Shown in pieces: positions 34,971 to 47,959 of a stretch of DNA of 64,000 nucleotides (positions are counted from its first letter, which is position 1; each line of letters opens with the position of its first letter). The stretch spans positions 6,339,086 through 6,403,085 of the forward strand of contig VXAI01000028.1 of NCBI GenBank assembly GCA_013399305.1, in the 5' to 3' direction. This DNA is from Rostratula benghalensis (Eukaryota > Chordata > Aves > Charadriiformes > Rostratulidae). The position numbers and the translations under genes were made by a program. The notes beneath the pieces are model-generated. The model had not been told where the DNA came from and made no database searches. It saw only the letters and a program-made list of their open reading frames with translations.

Positions 34971-37858
34971 CTTGGAAAGGGGGTAAAAGGATGTTGTGCA
35001 GCCCTTACTGTATAGATTTTCCACTTACGAGAGCTTTTTTTTAGATACAATGCTTGATGCTACGTGTTGCAGATCCATGTATATGCATGCATGAGTAATG
35101 TCTGTACTCATTACTAGCTTGTAGGATATATTGTCACAGTGACAGCTAATTTCTCTGAGTTGATGGTGGATTTGTGCTGCTGTGATGGAATTTGGGGGAT
35201 ATTACGACAGCAGGATGGTACACGAGTAGGAAATTGAGGTAAAAACATGGTCTGAATTACCAAAGTTAAGTTGTTCCAGAAAGCGCTGCTACTTCTTATG
35301 TTTGAATTAAATTCCCATTTGTCTGGATGTCACTTAGATTTGTATAGGGCCACATGAGAAAGGAACTACAGGGGGTTATTACAAGAACTTGGAGGGGGGA
35401 GAGGATAAAGGAAATAATTCAGAATTTTCTACTACATATTATCAGTTTTAAGAAATTTATTTCTGTAGGAGAAATACTAGAAGAAGACAGGCTGTACAAA
35501 ATAAATCTGTTATTGACAAATTTAAACAAACCAAATCACTTCATTGCGGAGAAGTACAGAAAAGTCTTGTCAGAGGTCTTGGATTGCTTTGAAGCCTTGG
35601 AAACAAACCTCCACCTAGCCTATAGCCATGAACTTAGCAATGCATCATAGGAGCTCCTGCTCGGAGCAAATAACTGTCTTTTTCACAACTGGGCATAGTT
35701 AAAGAAGAGGGAAAGCAGATTTAGTGCCTTTGCAAGCAGTGATAAAGCTGGTCTTCCACTGAATACAAACAGCAACCAGATCAGAGGAGACTTCTGCAAC
35801 CGGAGGAGACTATCTGATTTGGGGTCTAAAAGAGCATGTGGGAGCTGGCTGATGGACTTGAGTTGGGAAGTGAGGAGACTTGGCATTCACTGCTTTTTTC
35901 AGGGAAAGGATAACTTTTTCTCTAAACATATTAACAAGCGTTTTGGGGCTCAGGGACCCTGTAGGACCTTTCCAATGGCTAATTGTATTCTGATGCTTTC
36001 TGTGACATGGTGTCCTCTTTGGAAAAAAAAAATCTGTATGTGAATGCCTGGCAGACTTGAATGTAAATCTCGTAACATCAGGCAAAAGCGCAACTGAATT
36101 GAAGACTATGAGTGAGTCCTGTACAAACTGAGAGTGCCTTGCTTTTAAAAAGCTCTGAACTAATGTACAGCCAAGTAAATCAAATACTGTAATGGCAGAT
36201 ATGTAAACATTTTATAGGATGGGGCAGGGGAAAACTGGCAACTGCATATTGGCACAAAGCTTTGAAGGGATGAGAAACAGTGCATTTCAAACAAGGTACA
36301 CTAACAGCATGACAGGTGGGATGATTAAATTCTTGTTGCTTTTCTTCCTAAGAGTGTTTTCACTGAAATGTATTGCTCTTAGTACTTGGGTGCATTAAGT
36401 GATTTGCAGGTGTAGTGGCCTGTGTCTGGACATCTAAGAGAGAGTCGTCTCACCTCTCTTTTCAGCATAGCCTGACAAAGTGTGATGTTGTAAAAGGTCT
36501 TTCTGCATTGTTTCTTCAAGTCTACTTTTGGTGAAGTATTTTAAGTATTTTAAATAACACAAAAGTATTGTGGCTTAGCATGCAGTGATGAACAGCTCTT
36601 CAGAAAGCCGCATGTTTTCAGATTGATAATACGTCTAAAATTCAAGGAGAGTTTCAGCCTTGACAAGTATGGAAATTATGCAATATCAGGAGGTAAATCA
36701 GTTGAAGATTTTGAGGTGTAGACTTCAAGCTGGTAAGCGACAATTTGCTTAGAGGTGCTGGCTTTCCATCAGAAAGCAATAGAGCAGAAATACAGAATGG
36801 GTAAATGTTTGCAGGGGAAAAGCAGACTTGTTTGTGATGAGTGCTTATCATGAGTTGGGTGATGAGGACAGCTAGCATATGTCATAGAAAAAATTATTTC
36901 TGTTCTCTCTGCAGTTTACGCATGCATCTTATCTGAGTGCATCAGAGCCTTAATTCAGATACAATAACTGTGCCTTGTGTTGCTTCATGCTGGAAAAATA
37001 GACCTTTTCCAGTGAACTAGAATGAACAGATGCAGTTGCGAAGAGCTAGCAGATGTTAGAAGCAAGAGATCAGGAATCACCTTGAGGGGCCTGTCCAGGG
37101 GGAACCAGCTCTCCCTGGAGTTAGCAGACAGGGAAGGACCTGAGGACATTTTCTGTGAAGAGGTGGCAAACAATGCTGGAATGACATTTTTAGCTTAGGT
37201 GAATGAGGTCCCATTAAATTCCAGATCTCTTCTATTCCCCCCATTTATTTGGGGGGGATGGCAGGTAGGATTTGGGTGGTCTGTTGTTTTATTTCTCATT
37301 TAAAGAGACCCCCTAGCATCTTGTGCTTGTTGTTTAGCAGCCTGGGTGAGGTTGCTGTCATGGATATATCTTTAGGGCATAAGAATTGCCAATAATTACT
37401 CCTCTTATTCTCCAGAAGTTGTCTAATAACTGCAAAAGTAGTGGCTTTTCTGTTACCTCTTTGCAGAACTGGAGTGAATGGGAGATGATGATAAATAGGA
37501 ATGGGGCCATGTGAAAAAGATAGTGGCAAGAAAAACATAATTGGTCCCAATTTCTTTGTCTGCAGCTCTGAAAAAGCCTAATCGTTCCCACCCACCAGTT
37601 TTGCAGAAGTTTTAAAGAGCCTCTGTAAAGGGTGGGTTACTGGATTAAAAGCTGGAAATTACTGCTGTGGGCAAGGTTCTTAAAATAATGTGGGTTACTT
37701 GGTTCATCATTGTTCTATATAAGGTTTTACTCAGGGAGCATTAAGAAACTTGGTAATTTACAGAAATCTGTTTTGAAACTGCTTGTGAGACCATGCTGTG
37801 CTGCTCTGTTTCTTCGAAACAAGATTTTATGAAGTCAGTTAGTCTCCTGGTTTTTTTT

Positions 37859-37930
37859 AAAAACAAACAAACAAACAAAAAAACCCACAAAAAAATAGCA
37901 GCACAGCAAAACAAAACAAAACAGACAAAC
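37859..37930. repeat. A-rich simple repeat (CAAA/CAAAA)n
   Basis: Runs of caaa and caaaa units are interrupted by a short unique segment. Confidence 0.85.
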
Positions 37931-38142
37931 CTCAGACCCCCAGTGCTAACTGGGGAAAGTCTGACTGTGTAAGGTGCAGAATGCACTTTGCAGCAGGTCC
38001 TTTTCCTCTGTGCTATTAAATACAGATGGATGGGGGAACGGATGGAAAAGGCATTGTGTCGTGCAACCTGGGAGCCAAAGCCAATTGTCTTGTTAAAGGA
38101 GAAGGTGGCTTAGAGCATGGAAGTTGTAAATCTCCACTGCAG

Positions 38143-38285
38143 GAATCACAGAATAGCTGAGGCTGGAAGGGATCTCTGTAGATGGTCCCTCCAAGCAAGA
38201 TAAGTTAGAGGTTTTTCAGGGCTGTGTCCTATTGGGTATTGTTCATCTGCAAGGGTGAAGATTTCACAGCCTCAGTGAGTGTGTG
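38143..38285 (-). mobile_element. CR1 LINE 3' UTR fragment
   Basis: The plus strand reads aatcacagaatagctgaggc, tggaagggatctctgtagat and then a diverged version of the CR1 last coding segment (gggctgtgtcctattgggt). Confidence 0.75.
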
Positions 38286-38934
38286 AGCTAACGCAGGCAG
38301 GATGCAGGAACAACCACAAACCCAGGGGTTAAAGGCAAAGAACAATATAATCTCAGTACCTCATGGATTGGGGAACCTCTGAAGAAGCACCTGGGCAGAG
38401 GCATACAAGCAGGGGATGTAGGCACCATGGAGTGAGAGAGAGTCCTTATTAGCAGGAGAGTCCTTGTTATCAAAGGAGTGAGAGAGCTCACACTTGCTGT
38501 TCTGGCCTGTATTTCAAGGATTCCGGCAGGCAGTTTTCCACCATGCTTTGATCTCTTTAACAGCAGGGCAAGAATCTCAGGCATGTTTGATAAGGTGCTG
38601 CTGAGTTCATCCCAAGCCTATGTTATCTAAGTGTAGATGTTCTACTTGTTGAGCACATGAAATTAAATAACCATTAATGTGATGTATCTGTTTTTCAGCA
38701 CCATACATGCAAGTCATTTGAGCGGGTATACAGTGTTCCTCAACAATCTTTTGTTACTTTCCCACAATGGGCAACTTGTTCCAGTAGACTGTCACCTGTA
38801 AGCTTTTCTACTGTTTCATGTTTAGCACAGAATTTCCCTTATGGCCATCTTGTCCTGTCACTTGGCACCACTGAGTCTGGCTCCCTCTTTGCCAACCACA
38901 CTGCCTACCTGTTTTTATATAGCACCAATCTACC
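38286..38934. other. Intergenic between two CR1 pieces
   Basis: Unrecognised sequence. The CR1 pieces on either side share the minus orientation and the expected order, so they may come from one insertion later interrupted. Confidence 0.4.
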
Positions 38935-39100
38935 TGAGACTTCTTTTCTGCAGGCTGAACAAGCCCAGCTTTCTCAGCATCTCCTCGTTTGTCTGATGCT
39001 CCAAGCCCTTCATTTGTAGCCATCTGCTGGCCTCACTCCAGTATGTCCATGTCTCTCTGCACTGGAGCTGGCACTGAAGGTGTTTCATCAGTGCTGAACA
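38935..39100 (-). mobile_element. CR1 LINE fragment (ORF2 C-terminal part)
   Basis: The minus strand encodes EEMLRKLGLFSLQKRS, and the plus strand reads gcaggctgaacaagcccagc then gtccatgtctctctgcactgg, the usual CR1 order in reverse. Confidence 0.75.
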
Positions 39101-39374
39101 GAGGAGAAGGACCACCTCCCTTGACCTCCTAGTGAGTGTAAAGAGAAATATATGCAGTGATACAGTGTGGGTGAAGTCTCTCCACACCAATAGATTTCTG
39201 CCCCAGCTTGGAGGAGCACAATGCCTGAATGCTTCTTGGATCTGTGTGCAAATATGAATGCCACATGAATCAGAGCTGTGTTTTGCAGCTCCCAAAAGGG
39301 CACATCCTGTCCAGAAAGAGATATTGTTTAGGGTATTTCATTTCATCGTGTTTTCTTACAGTTTGTGCTGACCT

Positions 39375-39557
39375 CCAGAGGTCAGGCATTGGAAAAGGCT
39401 GCCCAGGGAGGTGGTTGAGTCCCCATCCCTGAATGTATTTAAGAGTCGTTTAGATGTGGTGTTGGAAGATATGGTGTAGGGGAGGAATGTGTAGAGTAGG
39501 GCTGATGGTTGGACTTGATGATCCCAAGGGTCTTTTCCTACCTGAATGATTCTATGA
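39375..39557 (+). mobile_element. CR1 LINE 3' terminal fragment
   Basis: It reads aggtcaggcattgg, gctgcccagggaggtggttg, ggttggacttgatgatccc and ends gaatgattctatga. It is from the same subfamily as 29220-29430. Confidence 0.9.
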
Positions 39558-41059
39558 CCTTCTTCCAAGTGTGCTGGCTCTTGTGAAGAACCTGACCTTC
39601 CATGCATGTTGTATAGGAAGGGAACCAAGCTGAGGACAGAGTGCTGCTCTTCTGTGGCCTAGGCGTTCCTGCACCCCAGTGGGGGCAGGCACCCAGCTTG
39701 GTTTCCACCTTTAAAGTGCAATAGTCCTTCTATATATTGTGGTGTTATTTTGAAGGTAACATTCATTATATGAGCTCAGAGGAGAGAATAATGGCCACCA
39801 TGTAAGTATATATCAGATAAGATACAGGCTCAAATACAGATTATGAAACAAGATCAAACAGACATCCCCTGCAGCCTTGCTGGGGCTGAGAATTCTGTAC
39901 TGAGCGAGCACTCATAAACGGTTGTATGGTATTTGACTGGAGGTTGGTTTTTGTAAACAGAAAGAAAGAGAAGTATATGATCAATATTATGCTTCCCATA
40001 AGTCAAAACCAGTCAGCAGAAATAAGAAAGAATACTATCTAATGGCAGCCTTACTTTATTTCTAAGATAGGAGAAATGTTAAGTCTAGAGAGTACACTGA
40101 TAGTGTTACATTTTTATTAATGAGAAGGCAGGAAAATTACTTCTGCAGCAGGATCAGGGCTGTTGTTTCACTTACAGCCTAAAAGCCATCATATGTCTTC
40201 TAAGTAATTGAAGTGACACTTCCAGTCCTTACCACTGAAAAAAATCCTGTGTGAATCTCTTGGGGAAGAACATATTAATGGTTTGGCATTAAATCTATAG
40301 TGAGTGTAGCCCAGCTGCCCTGCTTTAACTTGTAGGTGTAGCTGATGTTAAACTATTTAGCAGGGGGTTTACTGTCACTTTATTGTAGTTGATGTTACAA
40401 ATTCCTGAGCCCATGCTATTTTAATACTGTCTGTAACAGTAGCTTGCCATACTCTTTGCACCCTACTGTAAATCCTGTTCCTTGTGGGGTGGTAGGGAGA
40501 GGCATGGGCGCAGGAGATGTAACTCAAAGGAGGTAGTAACTGGTGTGAGGCAACCTTTCTGACAGAGTAATTCCCTTCACTTAGAAGCAGATCTCTGCTC
40601 TGTTTCCCTACCACCAGTCTAGGACAGGAAGCATCCATGCTATAATAGGTAATACAGCAATTTTTGTTTGAGTGGATCTTTCTTATAGCATTTACAATTA
40701 GAGCACAAAATTATATTCTTTCAGAGCTCTTATTTTGTGTAACTAGCTTTGTAGGCTGCAGTGAAGTGGTATTTTGTAGAAGGGCAACATCTTTGTTTGG
40801 GGATGATAGCAGTTTTGTGCACTTAGCTTTGCAACAACATAGAGAACTTGTTGTCTCTCTACTACATGACTGGCAAAACAAATTGTACACAAAAATAGCC
40901 AATCCTGTTCAGACTCTCCTGCACCCTCTTTTCCCAGAGCTCCTGAAAGATGATTGCTTTAAGTTCAGTTCAAACATCTAACTGCTGAAGGTGGAAAATG
41001 CCGAATACATTGTCTGTGATGGAATACAAAATCACCAGTTTGTTCATCCAGTCAGAGGA
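39558..41059. other. Intergenic, no gene recognised
   Basis: No exon or known repeat seen. Confidence 0.45.
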
Positions 41060-41480
41060 AAGGTCTGGAGCGTAAGTCTTGGCTGAAGGAACTGGAATTG
41101 TTCAGCCTGGAGAAAAGGAGGCTGAAAGGAGACCATATTGCTCTCTACAACTCCCTGGAAAGAGGTTGTAGGGGAGAGGTGGGGGACAGTCTGTTCTCCC
41201 AAGTAACAGGCAACAGGACAAGAGGAAACAGCCTCCAGTTGTGCCAGGGGAAGTTTAGATTGATATTTGGAAAAACTTTTACACTGAAAGTCTTGTCAAC
41301 CATTAGAACAGACTGCCCAGGCACACGGTTGAGTCTCTGACCCTGGAAGTATAAAAAGATGGGTAGAGGTGGTGCTGAGGGCCATGGTTTAGTGGTGGGC
41401 TTGGCAGTGTTAGGTTAACGATTGGATTTGATGATCTTTAAGGTATTTTCCAACGTAAATAATACTATCATTTTATGATT
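41060..41480 (+). mobile_element. CR1 LINE 3' end with ORF2 C-terminal remnant
   Basis: It encodes ELFSLEKRRLKGDHIALYNS, SLFSQVTGNRTRGNSLQLCQ and a frame-damaged continuation. The CR1 3' UTR follows (gattggatttgatgatcttt) with a degenerate octamer tail ending at 41480. Confidence 0.9.
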
Positions 41481-44400
41481 GTAGGCTGGCGTATGGATAG
41501 TTTCCGTATGTAACTTAGTTTGCAAGTGCATGAGCAGAAACTTGTAACTAAATGTTTTAAGAGTTCTGCAGTGTATGTTCAGCTAAAACTTGGATCTACT
41601 GTCTGTGCTATATTGGTTACCACAAACTATGGAAAGAAAGAATTATTTGATCACTGACTGCACGTAGTAATATACCAGGCATTCCTGATAGCTCAGATTT
41701 GTATTGTGTAAAACTGCCAAAACAGCTTGTTGTCAGCTTTGGTACTTCTGGGCTTTGACAGAACACTTAAGGAGTCACAAACGATTGCATTAAGATCCAT
41801 GGACAATCCAGATGGTATGTTTCTGTGTGATCTTAACCATGTCATTGCAAGATTGGTGAACATGCCATGTATTTAATGTATTTGCATAACTGTTGTCTCC
41901 AACTGTTAACATATACCTTCCGGGAAAACCAAATCTCAAAAATACTATTCTCACCTTTTCATTTTATCTGGTACCTATCGGTGACTCTTATTAATATGGA
42001 AAATGTGTGACATTGCTGTCATCACAGCGTCTTGAGCAAAGGTGAGCTATTACTGCAGCAGCAACACGTGTGAGTGTGTGATAACGTATGCTTATTAAGT
42101 GAGCAGATGCCCCGAAACTGGGGGGAAAAAACCCTGTGGTGTTTATGTAAGATCTGTCTGTAACAGATCTGAGTAATGCCATTCACTCATTCTGTCCTCA
42201 CAAAGGTTACCATTTCCTTGGTTACACTTATTCAGATGTGAGCCCTTCCTGAAACATAATCTGTTAAATGATCAGGCTTTTAAAAAAATATCAAAATTAA
42301 ACGAAGCAAATGTTCCTGCCCCTATTTCAAAGAAACGCTATTCAAAGACAGTTTTGATTGTTTTTTTCATTATGTGTGTGCCATGTATTCTATAAAAATA
42401 CACACATAAACAAAAATAGGCACATACATGATTTAAAAATTAGCTATATACTTTTGATGGCAGATCTGCCAATGTGGTAACTCTTACTAAGGCACAAGGG
42501 CAATTCTGGGAAAAACTGTCAGCTAATATTGGTAATAATTTACAGCACTTCTACTGCTGACAAAACAATTCCTGTAACCTCTGTCCTTCTATCAATAAGG
42601 CTGTGTTTAGGGGGGAAAAGAAGAAAAACACACCCTCCCTCTGTATTTGCTGTAATTCTGGAAACTGAAGAAAAATCAGTCCGAAAGAAATGGAATTTGT
42701 GCTTCTACAAGGCAATTTTCTAGCCCTTATTTAATTTTAAATGCATACTATAGATAAAATAAATTTTTATTTATTTCTTCTTTCCTGTATAAGAACAAGA
42801 ATCTGATAATAGTATTTAACTGTAGCTGTGTTCTATGATTAAATTTTGCCTGTCATTCTGCAATTAGGAAAGGTATTAAACACAGAAACTGAATTCAGAG
42901 AAATGAAGAAAAATATTGGTGAAAGATGCAAGCATTTTAGAGATGAGTGTTTTGATGCTTTGATGCATTGTGAGACTAAAGCACCTTCCTGTGAATAAAC
43001 CTGAAGGGTCAGGATCTTGGGTGGTAGCTTGGGAGATCTCAGACAAAACAAAGGCATTGAAATGCTTAGGCATAATTACTATGCTTAATAATACTATGCA
43101 GAATAAGTTTTCATTTTCTGTTGTCTGTAAACATACAGCTTTATAAATTACTTATATGGTGCCTTTTAAGAAGAGATTAATCAGAATTACATTAATACTA
43201 CTTAAATATAGAAGTCCTGACCAGGGAAATGCTGAGACATTTATTTGCTCTACAGGTATGATGCTTGTTACAGAAGTACAAAACTTCTTATGCTCAAAAG
43301 CTATAACCAAACTCTTTAATGGCAATTCTGGTATATTTTGAAGAACAGCTTTTCAGCATTCTTAAGATTTGTAAAACTATTAAAAATACTCACATAACCT
43401 ATATCTATTGTACTCAAAAAACCCAGTGTCTATCTTCCTAAAGCTTTCCAGCTTGGCTGTTTCAGCATGTTCTGAATGCAGTTGAGAAAATGTAGTGAGT
43501 AATAGAGGGTATCTACCTGCTAAAGTTTGGAAATCCAAGAGAAACTCATCCATTTATTTTGGCCAAAATGCCACCCGATGCCCTTGTTTAGCACGGTGAA
43601 TGCAATCTGGCCAGACAAAGGATTAGATTGATGCTTCTGAGGAATTTGAGTGCCAAGTAAACTGGCAGTATTTCTCCAGAACAGGGAGGTAATATACCAT
43701 AATTACAGATTTAGTCTTATTTTGGATTCTTGAAGCTATTAATACTGTATAGCTGTGAACAAGGGAAAAAAAATCAGTCTGCTTCTGGTGGTTTCTCTTG
43801 ATTATATTTTCAATTTCACAGAAGCTGTCTCCTCCTTGATGTTTTGGGGTTTGTTTTTTTTATCCTGTGCTTTCATTTTTCCTTGTGGCTTCATTGAGAC
43901 AAGTGGACACAATCACACCCTGTATGTGATCAAATTATTACTTGGTGGAGATGAGTCTAAATCAGTAAAACTATGATTCTGTAGATGTAGGCTTGCTCTC
44001 CTGTGCTTCAAGGACTGATGAAATTCAGAGGCTTATTAAGGGTGCTTTGATCTTATTGTCTTAGAAAATTTGTGGCAATGTGTGAGCCTTTATAAAGAGC
44101 TAAAGGGCTTTTCTTTGCTTCTTGGAAAGAGATGTCATCATTAGTCAAAGCTAAAAGTCTGCTTTGGGTTGAACTTTCAGCATTCATTCCATAAAAATTC
44201 CCCCGACACATTAATATTTGTAAAAATGGCTAACCAGAAGGGCAGATTTTGTGTTTTCCAGATGCAGTATATTTTATGCACAGTAGTAAATTAGAGAAAA
44301 AATAATATTATTTGTTCATCATTACAGGGACACTTTCAGAAAGTTATGATGACATCCAACCCTTTGACCTGGAAATTCTGATCCTAAGTTTCAGTAGCAG

Positions 44401-45464
44401 CAATTTCTGGCCCTGTGTCATAACCAGCAGGCTGAGGGTACAAGCAACCTGTAAGAAGGGTGGTTTTGTTTTCTTGGCAAACAGTTTTTTAAGACTCCCA
44501 TGGGTTTTAAAGATTTGCTGGATACAGCTTCTAGACCAAACTGGAAATGGACACTATGCAAGCCAAGATCTCAGCTGAGGACTACATAATTTGTAAGAGA
44601 TGCTGGGTCAGAATCTGGTTATGATCAGTACCAAGGATAGCTGAAAATAAAACCATCAAATTAACTCCACGTGTGTTTATGTACATGGTCACCTGTAGAA
44701 GAGCCCAGGACATGAGGAGGAGGTTTGGTAGAAAATATGGGTCTAACAGCATTAGCTGTATTTTCCTGGAGCATTATGGAAGCAGGTAGATCAAATCACA
44801 ATGAAGAAATAGCAGGGCATTTCCTGGGAGTTTTTCTTTGTCTAGTTTAATTTTTAGTAGATTTAAGTGTTCCTGACTCTGTTCCCATATACTGTGTGTA
44901 AGTCAATGCAGAAGATCTAATCTTCTGAGGCTTAGACTACTAGAAAAAGGCTTTCTAAGCTTTTACATCTTTTACCCAGTGCATGTGCTCTGAGCTGGAT
45001 ATTACTGGTTTTGTGACTCTAGTTTATCTGGAATTCATCTAAAGCTCATTTGACACCCTGAGTGCTCTGACTGTAGAGGCACTGCTACAGAGGATTGGAA
45101 ATCTGTGCTGAGGTCTTAAGAGTTGTTTTTTTTCTGTAAATGGAGAGCACTCATCTGTGCAACTTCACTAATTGTAGATTGTGCTGTGATTAAAAGGAAC
45201 GAGAAGGAGAAATTGGAAAGGAAATGAAGCTTAAAAACAAAACAACAGCAAAAAGCTTGTTGGATTCCATAGCAACATGGATTTATTGAGTTTTCTAGTG
45301 TGAGACTTTCTCATCTCAGAATTTTGTTCTAAAACCTTACACTGAGGTGGGACTAACAAACTTCTCATGCTCAAATCATACTCTCCTTCTGCCTACTCTT
45401 CAGAGGCAGGTTCATATGTGATGTTTTTCACTCAGTGATACAACTCTTTGCATTTTGGACATAA
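41481..45464. other. Intergenic, no gene recognised
   Basis: AT-rich, no exon or known repeat seen. Confidence 0.45.
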
Positions 45465-45485
45465 ATGATTCTATGATTCTATCAT
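45465..45485 (+). repeat. CR1-type octamer tail on the plus strand
   Basis: It consists of two copies of ATGATTCT plus a partial copy, in the orientation of a plus-strand CR1 3' end. It directly abuts the tail of the minus-strand CR1 that follows. Confidence 0.7.
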
Positions 45486-46592
45486 ATTATGTTGAGAAAG
45501 ACCTTTAAGATCAACCATTAAGAGTTCAACCATTAACATAGCACTACCAAGTCCACCACTAAAACATGTCCCTCAGCACCACATCTACATGTCTGTTAAT
45601 ACCTTCAGGGATGGTGACTCAACCAGTTACCTGAGCAGCCTGTTCCAATGCTTAACAACCCTTTCCGTGTAAGAATTTTTCCAAATATCCAATCTAAATC
45701 TCTCCTGGTGCAACTAGAGACCATTTCTCCTTGTCCTTTCTCCTGTTACTTGGGAGAAGAGACCAACGTTCATGTTGCTACAACTTCCTTATCAAGAAGT
45801 GATAAGGTCTCCCCTCAGCCTCCTTTTCTTCAGGATGAAAACCCACAGCTCTGTGAGCTGCTCCTCACAAGACTTGTGCTCCAGACCCCCTCACAAGCTC
45901 TGTTGCCCTTCTCTGGACACACTCCAGCACCTCAATGTCCTTCTTGTTGTGAGGGGCCCCAAACTGGACAGTACTTGAGGCAGGACCTCACCAGTTCCCA
46001 GTGCAGGTGGATGGTTACTGCCCCAGTCCTGCTGGACACGCTGTTCCCTTTACAGGCCACCACATGCTGGTGGCTGTCATGGCCACCTGGTCATGCTGTT
46101 GCTCGTATTCAGCCAGCTGTCAACCTAAGTTCCCAGATCCTTTTCCTTGGGGCAGTTCCAGCCACTCTTCCCCAAGCCTGTAATGGTGCATGGGATTGTT
46201 GTGACCCAAATGCAGGACCTGGGACCTGGTCTTGTTGAACCTCATACTACTGGCATCTGCCCATTGATCCAGCCTGTCCAGATCCCTCTGTACAGCCATC
46301 CTGCCCTCAAGCAGATCAACATTCCCACCCAACTTGGTATTGTCTGCAAACTCGCTGAGGGTGCAGTAGATCCCCTTGTCCAGGTCAGTGATGAAGATTA
46401 AACAGAACTGGCCTCAACACTGAGCCCTGGGGAACAGTACTTGTGACCAGCTGCCAACTGGATATGAGCCTGGCCTGGTCGTCTAGCCAGTTTTTCACCC
46501 CTTAAAGAGTACATCCGTCCAAATTATGAACAGCCAGTTTCTCCAGGAATACCCTGTGGGGAAACGGTGTCAAAGGCTTTAGTAAAGTCTGG
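45486..46592 (-). mobile_element. CR1 LINE, longest fragment in the window
   Basis: About 1.1 kb. The minus strand encodes [20 protein letters not shown], then [18 protein letters not shown] and [12 protein letters not shown], the conserved CR1 reverse transcriptase C-terminal region, followed by the lariat-like RT tail and 3' UTR. Several frameshifts and stops break the frame. It is 5'-truncated at about 46592, within the sequence gtgtcaaaggctttagtaaa typical of RT. Confidence 0.93.
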
Positions 46593-47935
46593 TATGAAAT
46601 CCTTCCTACTCTTTCTGGGCATTCATTTAATTTTCTATGCTGAAAATCAGAAGAAAATTATTAAATTATGTAATTTTGTTTCTGTGTAATAATTTCCATT
46701 TCTAAATACTTACTAGCCACTCAGTCCTTGTTAAGATGTTTTACTTAATCTTCTTTTATGGCTAAGGGTTCACTTTGTTTTGAGGCTATGCTCTGAGTAA
46801 CTTTTTTCCCCAGTCTTCCTTCAATGGTGCAATGAGCCAACGAGAAACAAATTGTGAATTCCCGTGAGGCAACTGGAAATACAGTATTGAGCTCAAGCAA
46901 ATTCCTTCTCACTTGTTACTGTTAGTTGCCAGTGCTCAGCTCATTGTCTCACCGCTTTTGTCACATCCGTGTTGAAAAGATAGGAGAGAGCTCTTGTCAT
47001 CTTACAGAAGCGCTAGAGAAAAGAAAGGTTCCTTAATATTTGCAGGATTTGTATCTCCAGTTGCAGGGTTTGTTTTATACTACTGAGGTTAATTTTTTAG
47101 AGTGCACAATAGGAGTTTGTTTTTATCTCTAGGCTAAAACTTAACTGCTTCCCTTAAGCAGTAGAGGTTTCTGGAGTATGTTTCAAGGCTTTGCTTGTGT
47201 TCTTTTGTTTAGGTGCCTAGAGAGCTGTACTCTTTCAGTTGTATGTCCATAGAAGTCCTTGGCATCTGTATGAGGCTCATCCACAAATCCACTATAAATG
47301 ATAGTGTGATTACAATAGTTAATAAAAAGTAATCACAAATTTAGGTTGAGAGGTATAACTAATGTTTTTCCAACACTGTAGTATTGCAAAAACACCTCCT
47401 TATATAAATTGCCTTGGTACATGCTGTACACATCTCCTTGTACTCTAGATATGAGAGGCAGCCTGTGACTGCACTTTGTTAGCTGGCAGCACTGAATACT
47501 GACCTAAATTAAAACTTCATATGCATAGGGACAGTACCACATTCAGCTTTAGTTCATGTGACTGTGTAGGATAATGGGTTGCTATGGCAAAAATTGCGGT
47601 GATGACAAGCCATGTAATGTCAAGCTAATATAAGATGATTTTAGCAAAACGAAGAAAATACATTGAGAGAAATATTAGGCAGGTATTTTGGATGAATAAT
47701 GCTCTTTATATTTAATGAAAGGAAATACTATTCTACCTGCATTAATTCTCTTTGGCCAGTGAATCCAAACCAGATGGGGCTCATGTAAACATCTGGCTGT
47801 GCTCAGAAAAATGGGATCTAATTGACAGTGAAGCATTGTTGTTTCATTTCATGCAGGCAATTTATAAATTTCCTAAGATTAAGTTGAATCACAGGTGCTC
47901 CCTGTGAGGGAAAGACTAGTGTATTTAGAGGAAAA

Positions 47936-47959
47936 ACACATATATCCCGGGATATGTGT
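47936..47959. repeat. Near-perfect palindrome centred on CCCGGG
   Basis: The arms acacatatatccc and gggatatgtgt are complementary except for one extra AT on the left. Confidence 0.7.

Larger units (their letters stand above)
30806..38142. other. Intergenic, no gene recognised
   Basis: Contains two G-quadruplex motifs (31678 and 34956) and an A-rich tract at 37859. The 115-codon frame starting at 33118 has no family resemblance or splice context. Confidence 0.45.

Noticed and set aside
45648..46238. 196-codon plus-strand frame
   Set aside because: It is the antisense of a CR1 ORF2 fragment, not a host gene.
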